The notes under the pieces were generated by a model. That model was given only the letters and a program-made list of their open reading frames with translations. It ran no database searches and was not told the origin of the DNA. The translations under genes were made by a program, and so were the position numbers. From the NCBI GenBank assembly GCA_963702175.1, contig OY969721.1, positions 310,001 through 374,000 of the forward strand: a stretch of 64,000 nucleotides of DNA. Reading direction: 5' to 3'. Of this stretch, positions 1-8,305 are shown in pieces. Every line of letters starts with the position of its first letter. The first letter of the stretch is position 1. This DNA comes from VRUE01 sp963702175 (GTDB taxonomy: Bacteria; Actinomycetota; Thermoleophilia; Solirubrobacterales; 70-9).

Positions 1-940
1 CGCGGCGATCAAGCTGGACCGGCGGGTGGCGCTGGTCGGCCGCTCGATGCGCAAGAACTTCAACATCGCCTCCAACCTCGGGATCGCGGAAGCGCCCTCT
101 GGCCTCTTCATCCAGCCGCGCGAGATCGAGAGCTTCCCCGACGACAAGGTCGTCGTAATCTCGACCGGCAGCCAGGGCGAGCCGCTCTCGGCGCTGCGCC
201 GGATGGCCAACAACGACCACCGCGACGTCGAGCTACATTCAGGCGACACCGTGGTCTTCTCGGCTACGCCAGTGCCCGGCAACGAGCGTGCGGTCAACGA
301 GACGATCGATCGCATCTACGAGATCGGCGCCAGCGTGGTGACTGCCAAGGATGCGCCGATCCATGCTTCGGGGCACGGCTGGCAGGAGGAGCTGAAGCTG
401 ATGCTCAACCTGACCAAACCCCGCTATGTAATGCCGATCCACGGCGATCACCAGCGGTTGCGGCTGCACGCCGAGCTCGCCCACTCGGTCGGCATCGACC
501 CGGAGTGCGTCTTCCAGGGCCGCAACGGCCTGCCCTTGGAACTTGATGCGAACGGCGCCCGCTTCGGCGAGGACGTGCACGCGGGAGTGATCTTCGTCGA
601 CGGGGTCAACGTCGGCGAGCCGGACGACGTGGCTCTGCGTGACCGCCGTGAAATCTCTGCTGACGGCATCTTCATCGTCGTCGCGACGATCTCCTCCGAC
701 GACGGCAGCGTCGTCGCTGACCCCGAGGTGATCTTCCGCGGGGTCAGCTTCGCGGCTGAGGCCGATGCCTTGGTCGACGAGCTGGGCGACGTGGTCGAGG
801 ACTCACTCGAGGAGGCGGCCGAGGCGGGTAGGCGCGAGTTGCACTTGATCCAGGAGGACCTCCACGACGCGATCGCCGGGCTCGTCTACGAGAAGCTGCG
901 CCGCCGGCCGATGATCCTGCCGGTCGTGGTCGAGGTTTGA
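1..940 (+). CDS. rnj: Ribonuclease J, C-terminal part (5' end outside window)
   Basis: The frame is open from the first base, so the true start lies upstream; about 312 residues are visible out of the roughly 550 usual for RNase J. This MBL/beta-CASP enzyme is a 5'-3' exonuclease and endonuclease in RNA decay and rRNA maturation. Seen here: the beta-CASP segment (VALVGRSM), the conserved HASGHGWQEEL and MPIHGDHQRL blocks that carry late metal ligands, and the small C-terminal domain ending in LRRRPMILPVVVEV. The gene converges on the minus-strand histidine kinase, with a hairpin between them. Identification is by family resemblance and is firm. Confidence 0.93.
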   Translation, partial: AAIKLDRRVALVGRSMRKNFNIASNLGIAEAPSGLFIQPREIESFPDDKVVVISTGSQGEPLSALRRMANNDHRDVELHSGDTVVFSATPVPGNERAVNETIDRIYEIGASVVTAKDAPIHASGHGWQEELKLMLNLTKPRYVMPIHGDHQRLRLHAELAHSVGIDPECVFQGRNGLPLELDANGARFGEDVHAGVIFVDGVNVGEPDDVALRDRREISADGIFIVVATISSDDGSVVADPEVIFRGVSFAAEADALVDELGDVVEDSLEEAAEAGRRELHLIQEDLHDAIAGLVYEKLRRRPMILPVVVEV

Positions 941-955
941 GCCCGTTCGGACTCT

Positions 956-997
956 AAAAAAGGCCCGCCGGGACTATTGGGGAGATCCCGGCGGGCC
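956..997 (-). terminator. Intrinsic terminator of the minus-strand kinase gene
   Basis: A perfect 12-bp stem (962-973 with 986-997) has a 12-nt loop. On the minus strand it is followed by six T residues (956-961), the classic intrinsic terminator layout for the kinase gene ending at 1045. On the plus strand it may also slow readthrough from RNase J, but no T tract follows there. Confidence 0.85.
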
Positions 998-1044
998 ATG
1001 TGTCTCGTCCGTAGCGGAACGTACCTCGGGTCGCTAAAGCGTCT

Positions 1045-2556
1045 CTAAAACTCTCCGGCGGGCGGGTCCTGTCTCGAAGGGAGGGGCCTGCGGGCGAGGT
1101 TTTCGTTCTCGGCCCCTCCCTTCGAGCCACCCGCCCGAGGAGCGTTTGCCAGAGGGACGCTGATGCGGAAGAGCGCGCCGCCGCTGTCTGCCCCGGACAC
1201 TTCGGCCGTACCGCCGTGGGAGCTTGCTACTGCGCGGACGATTGCGAGGCCGAGGCCGGTGCCGGTGTTGCCCGCGGTATCGGCGGTGCCGTCGCCGCGG
1301 GCGAAGCGGTCGAAGACGTGGGCGCGCAGGTCCTCGGGGATGCCGGGGCCGTCGTCGGAGACCTCGAGGACCGCCTCTTGGTCCTCGGCGTGGAGTCGCA
1401 GCCTGATCGTCGAGCTCGGGGGGGTGTGGCGGGCGGCGTTGTCTAGGAGGTTGAGCACCATCCTGTGGAGTTCATCCTCGTTGCCGTCGACGTAAAGTGA
1501 TCCGTCGGCTTCGATCTCGAGACCGCGATCGCCGAGGACGGGTGTTACCTCGGTCGCTGCGTCGCGACAGATCTCGGCCAGGTTGCAGCGATGCCGAGCG
1601 CTGGGGCGGCCGGCGTCGGCTCGGGCAAGCAGCAACAGGTCGGCCACGAGGCGGCTCATGCGGCGGGAAGAGCGCAGGGCCGACGCGACCATTGCAGCGT
1701 CCTCACCTTGTTGCGGCGTGCGCAGCGAGGCCTCCAGCAGCTCGAGGTTGGCTAGAACGCTGGTCAGCGGGGTGCGCAACTCGTGCGAGGCATCGGCGAC
1801 GAACTCGCGCTGCTTCTGCATCGCCGCCTCGCGCTCGCTGCGCGCCGCGTCGAGCGAGCGCAGCATCTGCTCCAGGGTCCGAGTCAGCTCGCCGACCTCG
1901 TCTTCGGCTCGTGGCTCGGGCATGTGGCTAGAGGGGTCTCCCGTGCCGGCGATCCGCCGAGCCGTCGCTGTCAGGGCGGCGACCGGCCGCATTGCCCGGG
2001 AGGCGACCACGAAGCCGGCGAGGCTGGCGAGCAGGGCGCCGCCGAGCACGCCGGCCGCGATGAAGAGCCAGAGCCGCTCGACCGTCGAGTCGACGTGGGC
2101 GAGACTGCGCCCGTACTGCACGTAGCCGGTCAGCGTGCCGCTGCCGCTGTTGATCCCGGCCGTGGTCACTCGCATCCCGTTGCGCTCCACCGTCCCCGGC
2201 AGCGGCGGTCCGAGGTCGCCGGCGTCTTCGCTCGCGGTGAGCAGGGTCCCAGTCGCGTCGAATACGCGCACCGAGGCGTCGTTGGGCAGGACGAAGTCGT
2301 CGAGACCGGGGCCTTCGAGCAACAGGGAGCCAGTTGGCGTGTCGACGATGCGCAGCTCGGCGGCCAGCGTCTGCACGGCGCCGTTCATCTCGCCGTTGAA
2401 GTCGTCGCGAATGCGCTGCGTCGCGACGCTGCCGATCACCGCGGCGAAGACGAGCAGGATCACCAGGGTTAGCCCCGCGGAAGCGGCCGCGATGCGCCAG
2501 CGCACCGGCCAGTTACCCGGCCTCGCTAGCCTCGAGCGCTTACGCCCTGAGGACAT
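1045..2556 (-). CDS. Two-component sensor histidine kinase
   Basis: Membrane sensor kinase of 503 aa. There is an N-terminal membrane helix (about residues 22-45), an extracytoplasmic sensor region, a second helix (about 163-187), a HAMP linker, a dimerisation/phosphoacceptor block with the H-box ADASHELRTPLT, and an HATPase domain with N-box NLLDNAARHT and G-boxes DDGPGIP and GTGLGLAIV. It overlaps the 3' end of the upstream response regulator by about 17 nt, so the two are co-transcribed. Residues about 474-499 are encoded by a palindromic repeat (1060-1136); the catalytic domain appears complete just before it (ISVPLANAP), so the tail is an element-derived extension. The ligand is unknown. 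Confidence 0.93.
   Translation of the reverse strand: MSSGRKRSRLARPGNWPVRWRIAAASAGLTLVILLVFAAVIGSVATQRIRDDFNGEMNGAVQTLAAELRIVDTPTGSLLLEGPGLDDFVLPNDASVRVFDATGTLLTASEDAGDLGPPLPGTVERNGMRVTTAGINSGSGTLTGYVQYGRSLAHVDSTVERLWLFIAAGVLGGALLASLAGFVVASRAMRPVAALTATARRIAGTGDPSSHMPEPRAEDEVGELTRTLEQMLRSLDAARSEREAAMQKQREFVADASHELRTPLTSVLANLELLEASLRTPQQGEDAAMVASALRSSRRMSRLVADLLLLARADAGRPSARHRCNLAEICRDAATEVTPVLGDRGLEIEADGSLYVDGNEDELHRMVLNLLDNAARHTPPSSTIRLRLHAEDQEAVLEVSDDGPGIPEDLRAHVFDRFARGDGTADTAGNTGTGLGLAIVRAVASSHGGTAEVSGADSGGALFRISVPLANAPRAGGSKGGAENENLARRPLPSRQDPPAGEF
1060..1136 (-). repeat. Palindromic element, loop type B (copy B1), inside the kinase C-terminus
   Basis: The outer arms GGGCGGGT (1060-1067) and ACCCGCCC (1129-1136) enclose a perfect 16-bp inner stem (1073-1088 with 1111-1126). 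The loop resembles the loops of copies B2 and B3. Read on the minus strand it has the common ends GCGGGTGGC and GACAGGACCCGC. It is in frame with the kinase and forms its last coding segment before the stop. Confidence 0.85.
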
Positions 2557-3241
2557 AGCCAGCGCCGCGCTTTGTGTGGAGGAGCCGCGCCTCGCCGTCT
2601 TCCTCCAGCTTACGCCGCAGGTTCGAGACGAAGACGTCGATCGTGTTGGTGGCGGCCATCGGGTCGTAGCCCCAGACCTCGTCGAGCAGGCGTTGGCGGG
2701 AGACGACGAGGCGCTCGTTGCGCATCAGGTACTCGAGCAGCTCGAACTCGCGGTTGGTTAGCTCGATCTCCCGCTCGCCGCGACGCGCCTCGCGCGAGTC
2801 CGGGTTGAGCAGCAGGTCGCCCACCTGCAGTGCGGCCGCGCCGCGCGGCGGGCGCCGTCTCAGTAGCGCCCGGATCCGTGCCAGCAGCTCCTGGCGCTCG
2901 AAGGGCTTGACCAGGTAGTCATCGGCACCGCTGTCGAGGCCGCCGACGCGATCCTCGGTCTCCGCTCGCGCCGTCAGCATCAGGATCGGGACGTCGTTCT
3001 CGGCGCGCAGCCGCCTGCACACCTCGACCCCGTCGAGGCGGGGGAGACCCAGGTCGAGCACGACCAGGTCCGGGACGAACGCCTCGGCTGCGTCAAGGGC
3101 ATCGATCCCGTCGCCGGAGAGCCGCACCTCGTAACCCTCCTTGCGCAGTGAGCGGCGCAGCACCTCGGCGATCTCGACGTCATCCTCGACCACCAGCACG
3201 CGGCCTCCGGCGGCTTCGCTGTCGGTCGTCAGCATCGCCAC
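2540..3241 (-). CDS. OmpR/PhoB-family response regulator
   Basis: 233 aa. The receiver domain has acidic residues D20/D21, phosphoacceptor D63 (VVLDLGLP), T90 and K112. A winged-helix DNA-binding domain follows (ELTNREFELLEYLMRNE ... VDVFVSNLRRKLE, ending GAGYVLRA). It is the cognate regulator of the kinase that overlaps its 3' end. A GTG at 3241 and an ATG at 3235 are both possible starts. The upstream region shared with ftsK contains AT-richer sequence with two TAAAT motifs, a possible autoregulatory site. The overall architecture resembles MprA/PhoP-type regulators, but the regulon cannot be read from the sequence. Confidence 0.93.
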   Translation of the reverse strand: MAMLTTDSEAAGGRVLVVEDDVEIAEVLRRSLRKEGYEVRLSGDGIDALDAAEAFVPDLVVLDLGLPRLDGVEVCRRLRAENDVPILMLTARAETEDRVGGLDSGADDYLVKPFERQELLARIRALLRRRPPRGAAALQVGDLLLNPDSREARRGEREIELTNREFELLEYLMRNERLVVSRQRLLDEVWGYDPMAATNTIDVFVSNLRRKLEEDGEARLLHTKRGAGYVLRA

Positions 3242-3305
3242 GATGTTAGAGAGGCGTCTGCATCACTCAACGGATATTTAGCGTGAATTTAGGCCCAGCC
3301 ACCAG

Positions 3306-3353
3306 GCGCGTTCGCTGTTCGTAGTGCTGTGCCCCCATAAACAGCGAACGCGC
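3306..3353. promoter_or_regulatory. 14-bp perfect inverted repeat upstream of ftsK
   Basis: The arms GCGCGTTCGCTGTT (3306-3319) and AACAGCGAACGCGC (3340-3353) are perfectly complementary and separated by 20 nt. The repeat lies between the divergent response regulator and ftsK genes, 33 nt before the preferred ftsK ATG. It could form a leader hairpin or bind a dimeric regulator; there is no T tract. Confidence 0.6.
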
Positions 3354-3386
3354 AGGGGAGCGGGGGTCGGTGTCGAAGCGTGGCTT

Positions 3387-5519
3387 ATGTTCGTGCGGAA
3401 GAAGCGCGGTAAAGCGTCGCGGCGTAAAGGCAAAGCCAAGGTGCGCACGCCGAGGCTACGGATGCCTGAAGGGCTGGGGCAGCGGCACCTGGACCTGGTG
3501 GGCCTGTTCCTGATCGCCTCCGGCGTCTACCTGTGCTTCGTGCTTTTCTTCGGCTGGGACGGGGGGAAGGTTGGGTACGGGGTGGAGACCGGGCTGGAGT
3601 ACCTGCTCGGCGCCGTGGGGGCGCGGATCGTGACCGTCCTGATGCTGGCCGCCGGCGCCCTGATCGCCACTGGGACGTCGATCTCGTCCCTGTTTCGCGG
3701 GATCGGCCGCGGGTTGCGTCGGCTCTTCGTCGGCGGCCACGGCGTCGCCCAGACGGTTGCCAAGAGCCGCCAGGGCCGACGGGAGGAAAAGACCTTCGCC
3801 TTCGAGACGCAGGCGGGGCCGACCGACGTGATGAGCGCCTACCCGGAGGAGGACGACGAGTTCGAGCCGACGATCGCGATCGCAGAGGACGGGGACGAGC
3901 CGGCCGAGACCGCCACCCAGGACTTCGCGGAGCTGGATGGGGCCGAGGACGAGGAGGACGAGGTCGTCGCTGAGGCCGAGCCGCCCGCTCTCACCCCGAT
4001 GGGAGCGAAGCGCGGCGTAACCACCTCGGAGGAGATCGACTACCGGCCACCGCCCGCCAAGGTGCTGGAGAAGGGTCGCGCGGACAAAGGTCCCGACCCG
4101 CGCGATCACGAGGCGATCAGCCGCAAGCTGGTCGAGACGCTCGGCCACTTCGGGGTCGAGGCGAAGATGGTCGGCATCGTCAGCGGCCCGCACGTCTCCC
4201 GCTACGAGCTGCGCCTGGCGCCCGGCACCAAGGTGAAGAAGGTGACCGAGCTGGCCAACGACCTCGCCTACGCCCTTGCTTCGACCGACATCCGCATCCT
4301 GGCGCCGATCCCAGGCAAGCAGGCCGTCGGCGTCGAGGTCCCGAACGCGCGCCGCCGCATCGTCCGGCTCGGCGACATCTACGCCGGGCGGCCGGAGAAG
4401 ACCTCGCCGCTGGTCGCGTGGCTGGGCCGGGGAATCGACGGCAACCCAGTCTGGACCGACCTGGCGAAGATGCCGCACGTCCTCGTCGCCGGCACCACCG
4501 GCTCGGGCAAGTCCGGGTGCGTGAACGCGATCCTCTCCTCGATCCTGATGCAGGCCTCCCCCAACGAGGCCCGCCTCGTCCTGGTCGATCCCAAGCAGGT
4601 CGAGCTCAACCACTACGAGAACGTCCCTCACCTGCTGACGCCCGTCGTCACCTCGCCGCGCCTGGCCGCCAACGTGCTGGCCAACCTGATCGGCGAGATG
4701 GAGAGCCGCTACGGGATCATGGGCGAAGCGCGCTGCCGCAACTTGGCCGAGCTGAATCGCGCGCGCGCCAAGGCGGGCGAAGCGCCGCTGCCGCACATCC
4801 TCTGCGTGATCGACGAGCTCGCAGACCTGATGATGGTGGCGCCGGCCGAGGTCGAGGACTCGATCATCCGCCTGGCGCAGAAGTCGCGCGCCACCGGGAT
4901 CCACCTGGTGCTGGCGACCCAGCGCCCCTCGACCGACATCATCACCGGCACGATCAAGGTCAACATCCCGGCCCGGATCGCCTTTGCCGTCTCCTCGCAG
5001 ACCGACTCACGGGTGATCCTCGACCAGGGCGGCGCCGAGGCCCTTCTCGGCCAGGGCGACATGCTCTTCCGCGGCGCCGGCAGCTCGAAGCTGGCCCGAA
5101 TCCAGGGCGCCTTCGTCACCGAGGAGGAGATCGCCCGGATCACCAACCACTGGGCCAAGCAGGGAGAGCCGGAGTTCGAGGCCGAGCTGCTCGAGGTGCA
5201 CGAGGAGAAGGGCCTGGGGGAGGGCGATGGAGATTTCGACCCCGACAGTGATGACCTGCTCGACGACGCGATCAGGCTCGTGGTCGAGACCGAGACCGCA
5301 TCCGTCTCGATGATCCAGCGCCGCCTCCGCGTGGGATATACCCGCGCCGGGCGCCTGATCGACATGCTCGAGCGGCGTGGGGTGATCTCCGGCTACGAGG
5401 GATCGAAGCCGCGCCAGGTGCTGATCACCCAGGCAGACCTGTCGCGGGTGATCGGCGGCGGCGAGAGCCATGCGAGCGCGGACTCGGAGGCAGATCGTCC
5501 CGCGGTTGTGCCCGAGTAG
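3387..5519 (+). CDS. ftsK: DNA translocase FtsK/SpoIIIE
   Basis: 710 aa from the ATG at 3387. An earlier in-frame start at 3324 would run through an inverted repeat and encode an atypical peptide, so the later one, before the basic VRKKRGKASRRKGK segment, is preferred. The order is a short N-terminal membrane region (two helices), an acidic linker, the alpha/beta motor with Walker A GTTGSGKSG (about residues 368-376) and Walker B ILCVIDELADLM (about 471-482), and a C-terminal gamma winged helix (VSMIQRRLRVGYTRAGRLIDMLE). It pumps chromosome termini through the closing septum. The membrane part is smaller than the four-helix FtsK of E. coli. Confidence 0.95.
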   Translation: MFVRKKRGKASRRKGKAKVRTPRLRMPEGLGQRHLDLVGLFLIASGVYLCFVLFFGWDGGKVGYGVETGLEYLLGAVGARIVTVLMLAAGALIATGTSISSLFRGIGRGLRRLFVGGHGVAQTVAKSRQGRREEKTFAFETQAGPTDVMSAYPEEDDEFEPTIAIAEDGDEPAETATQDFAELDGAEDEEDEVVAEAEPPALTPMGAKRGVTTSEEIDYRPPPAKVLEKGRADKGPDPRDHEAISRKLVETLGHFGVEAKMVGIVSGPHVSRYELRLAPGTKVKKVTELANDLAYALASTDIRILAPIPGKQAVGVEVPNARRRIVRLGDIYAGRPEKTSPLVAWLGRGIDGNPVWTDLAKMPHVLVAGTTGSGKSGCVNAILSSILMQASPNEARLVLVDPKQVELNHYENVPHLLTPVVTSPRLAANVLANLIGEMESRYGIMGEARCRNLAELNRARAKAGEAPLPHILCVIDELADLMMVAPAEVEDSIIRLAQKSRATGIHLVLATQRPSTDIITGTIKVNIPARIAFAVSSQTDSRVILDQGGAEALLGQGDMLFRGAGSSKLARIQGAFVTEEEIARITNHWAKQGEPEFEAELLEVHEEKGLGEGDGDFDPDSDDLLDDAIRLVVETETASVSMIQRRLRVGYTRAGRLIDMLERRGVISGYEGSKPRQVLITQADLSRVIGGGESHASADSEADRPAVVPE

Positions 5520-5531
5520 CACAATGTCCGT

Positions 5532-6285
5532 GTGGACATAGGGATTGGAGCGACCCTTCGCGAGGCGAGAAATCGCCGCAAAGTCGATCTTTCCGAGGTC
5601 GAAGCCGCGACCCGGATCCGAATTCGCTACCTGCGGGCGATCGAGGGCGAGGATTGGGATGTCTCTGCCTGGCGATGTGTATGTCCGCAGCTTCATCCGT
5701 ACTTATGCCTCCTACCTGGGGCTTGACGGCGAGCGGCTTGCCGATGACTACAGGCGCAGCGTCGCGGCGGCGCCGGCGAGCGCCGATGCCGCAGCGGCGA
5801 TTCGCCGTCCGGCCGCCCCTCGGCCGCAGGCTCGTGGCCGGGTCGTCGCCGCGGCCGTGGTGGTGGCGTTGATCGGCCTGATAGTCGGCATAGGCCTCTT
5901 CACCGGCGACGAAGATCCAACGGTGACGGTCGATCGCGAGCCCAGCGGCGTCGTCAATGCCGAGGAGCCGGTCGCACCGCCGCCGACCCAGGCTCCGCGG
6001 TCGGGCCTCTCGCTCGAGCTGGTCGCCACCGCGGAAGTCTGGGTCTGCGTGCTCGACGGCCGTGGGGAACCGCTGGTCGACGGTCAGATCCTCACCGAAG
6101 GAGCGGAGGAGGGCCCCTTCCGCTCCGGTAGCTTCACCGTCTCCTTCGGCAATGGGGAGGTCACGATGAGGATCGACGGTAAGGAAGCGGAAATCCCGGC
6201 GACGTCAAGTCCGGTCGGCTACGCGATCGGCGAGGACGGCGGGCTCGAGCCGCTCGAAGACAGCGAAAGGCCGACCTGCCTGTGA
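5532..6285 (+). CDS. RodZ-like HTH membrane protein, reading frame interrupted by one extra base
   Basis: The first frame (from GTG 5532) encodes an HTH_25 domain, IGATLREARNRRKVDLSE..RYLRAIEGEDWD, then goes out of frame. The continuation LPGDVYVRSFIRTYASYLGL lies in the next frame and runs to 6285, with one membrane helix (VVAAAVVVALIGLIVGIGLF) and an extracytoplasmic DUF4115-like domain. Dropping one base within 5660-5667 joins the halves as EDWDVLPGDVYVRSF, the usual family sequence. It follows ftsK by 12 nt. RodZ-type proteins link MreB-like cytoskeleton or division to the envelope. The break may be a sequencing indel, a real mutation or recoding; an ATG at 5659 could start a truncated product. 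Confidence 0.75.
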
Positions 6286-6315
6286 CATATATCGCCGCCT
6301 CCTCTGCTCTCGCGA

Positions 6316-7641
6316 ATGCCTGAGGAATCAGATATGGACAGGCACTCGCTCCCGCGTCCGGGGGCGGCGGTGCGGGCGGGAGTGGTGGTTACCGGGACCG
6401 AGGTCCTGACCGGCCGGATCGCGGACCGCAACGGTCCCTGGATCTCCGAGCGACTGGCCGAGCTGGGCATCGAGGTCGCTCACATCGTCGTCGTCGGCGA
6501 CCGGCCGGACGACCTGGAGGCGGCGCTCCGCTTCATGGCGACGGAGGGGATGGACCTGATCGTCACCTCCGGCGGGCTGGGGCCGACCGCGGACGACCTG
6601 ACCGCGGAGGTGGTCGCGCGCTTCGCCGGGCGCGAGCTCGTCCTCGACGAGGGGATGGAGGAGAAGATCGCCGCCATCCTGAGCGTCTTCGCGCAACGAG
6701 TCAAAGTCGACGCGGAGGCGCTGCGAGTGGCGAATCGCAAGCAGGCGATGGTGCCGGAGGGCTCGATCGCGCTCGATCCGGTCGGCACGGCGCCGGGCCT
6801 AGTGGTGCCCGCCGACGGTCGCGTGGTCATCGTCCTGCCCGGCCCGCCGCGCGAGCTCCAGCCGATGTGGCCGGCGGCGATGGCCGCGGAGCCGGTACAG
6901 GCTGCCCTCGCACGGGCCACGCCGCTGCACGGCTACACGCTGCGGATGTTCGGCATCCCCGAGTCGGAGATCGCCAAGAGCCTGCGGGAGATCGAGGCCG
7001 AGGGGACCGAGGTCTCCGCGGTTGAGGTCACCACCTGCCTGCGCCGCGGCGAGATCGAGGTCGACGTCCGCTACCGCTCCGAGGCCGAGACTGTGGCGGA
7101 GGCGCTGCGCGCCGGCTTGCGCGAGCGCCACGAGCGCCACCTGTTCAGCCTCGACGGGGAGACGATCGACGCCCAGGTCGCCGGGCTGCTCGAGGGCCGC
7201 CGGCTCGGCCTGGCCGAGTCGTGCAGCGGCGGCCTGCTGGCGGCGCGGATCACCAATCTCCCCGGGGCCTCGGCGTACCTGGCCGGCGGCGTCGTCGCCT
7301 ACTCGAATGAGGCGAAGGAGGAGCTGCTGGACGTCGACGCCGGCCTGATTGAGACCCACGGGGCGGTCTCGCCCGAGGTCGCCGAGGCGATGGCGGTCGG
7401 GGCCCTGGAGCGCTTCGGCGCCGACGTCGCGGTCTCGATCACCGGAATCGCCGGGCCGGACGGTGGCACGGAGGACAAGCCGGTCGGCTACGTCTGCTTC
7501 AACGCCCGTCTCGCCGAGGGGGGCAGCATCGCCCGCGATCCCGTCATCCCCGGGGGCCGCGCCGACATTCGCGAGCGCTCGGCCCTGGTCGGCATGCACC
7601 TGTTGCGGCTGTTGTTGGGCGGCGGCGAGGCACCTCTCTAG
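6316..7641 (+). CDS. cinA: CinA family protein (competence/damage-inducible; NMN deamidase type)
   Basis: 441 aa, full length. The N-terminal MoCF-like domain (about 20-190: GTEVLTGRIADRNG, TSGGLGPTADDLT) is joined to a C-terminal CinA domain (about 285-435: LAESCSGGLLAARITNLPGA, VSITGIAGPDGGTEDKPVG). Family members hydrolyse pyridine-nucleotide by-products, deamidating NMN to feed NAD recycling. It precedes thpR and recA, the common cinA-recA neighbourhood, and may share their transcript; 71 nt separate it from thpR. An in-frame ATG at 6334 is an alternative start. Confidence 0.93.
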   Translation: MPEESDMDRHSLPRPGAAVRAGVVVTGTEVLTGRIADRNGPWISERLAELGIEVAHIVVVGDRPDDLEAALRFMATEGMDLIVTSGGLGPTADDLTAEVVARFAGRELVLDEGMEEKIAAILSVFAQRVKVDAEALRVANRKQAMVPEGSIALDPVGTAPGLVVPADGRVVIVLPGPPRELQPMWPAAMAAEPVQAALARATPLHGYTLRMFGIPESEIAKSLREIEAEGTEVSAVEVTTCLRRGEIEVDVRYRSEAETVAEALRAGLRERHERHLFSLDGETIDAQVAGLLEGRRLGLAESCSGGLLAARITNLPGASAYLAGGVVAYSNEAKEELLDVDAGLIETHGAVSPEVAEAMAVGALERFGADVAVSITGIAGPDGGTEDKPVGYVCFNARLAEGGSIARDPVIPGGRADIRERSALVGMHLLRLLLGGGEAPL

Positions 7642-7712
7642 CGCCGCTCGACACACACTTTTCACACCGATGCGTTGTCTTGCGCGTCCGCTCGCCGTAG
7701 CGTGGCGGGACG

Positions 7713-8300
7713 ATGGCGAAGGAGAGGCTTAAGAGCCCGCGGGCGCGTTTGTTCATCGCTCTCGACCTGCCCGACTCGGTCAGGGCGGGGATCGAGGCTT
7801 GGGGGCGCGAGGAGCTGAGCGACCCTGCCTTGCGTCCTGTACGGCGCGACGCGCTTCACATCACGCTGGCCTTTCTCGGCTACCGGGCTGAGAAGGAGAT
7901 CCCCCGACTGGCCGAGATCGTCGAAGGGAGAGAGGGCTCTGCGCCTCGGATCGAGCTGGGAGACCCGGTCGGCAAGCCCACAATGAGCCGTGCCCGTCTC
8001 TTCGCCCTGCCGGCCGTCTCGCCAGCGACAGTTGCGTTGCAGGTCGAACTCGAGGAGGAGCTGGTATCGGCGCGGCTCTACGAGCCCGAGAAGCGCCCTT
8101 TCTGGCCCCATGTCACCGTCGCGAGGGTGCCATCGCAGGGGCGTGGGTCGAAGCGCCCGGCCCGCCTGTCCAAGCCTCCCGGTGGGCTCCCGCAGAAGCT
8201 GTTGCAGCCGTTCAGTGGCGTCCGGATGACGCTCTACCTTTCCAAACTCCAGCCGCAGGGTGCGCGATACACCCCGCTGGCCCAAGTCAAGCTGAGGTGA
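7713..8300 (+). CDS. thpR: RNA 2',3'-cyclic phosphodiesterase
   Basis: 195 aa of the 2H phosphoesterase superfamily. The two HxTx catalytic motifs are LHITLAFLG (about residue 48) and PHVTVARV (about residue 132), at the expected spacing. ThpR opens 2',3'-cyclic phosphates on RNA ends in vitro; its cellular role is not settled. Its stop overlaps the earliest possible recA start (GTGA at 8297-8300), so the two genes are translationally coupled. This thpR-recA pairing recurs in Actinobacteria. Confidence 0.9.
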   Translation: MAKERLKSPRARLFIALDLPDSVRAGIEAWGREELSDPALRPVRRDALHITLAFLGYRAEKEIPRLAEIVEGREGSAPRIELGDPVGKPTMSRARLFALPAVSPATVALQVELEEELVSARLYEPEKRPFWPHVTVARVPSQGRGSKRPARLSKPPGGLPQKLLQPFSGVRMTLYLSKLQPQGARYTPLAQVKLR

Positions 8301-8305
8301 GAGAG

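Noticed and set aside
3456..4904. A 482-codon minus-strand open frame opposite ftsK.
   Set aside because: It is the mirror of conserved FtsK coding sequence; no motif of its own.
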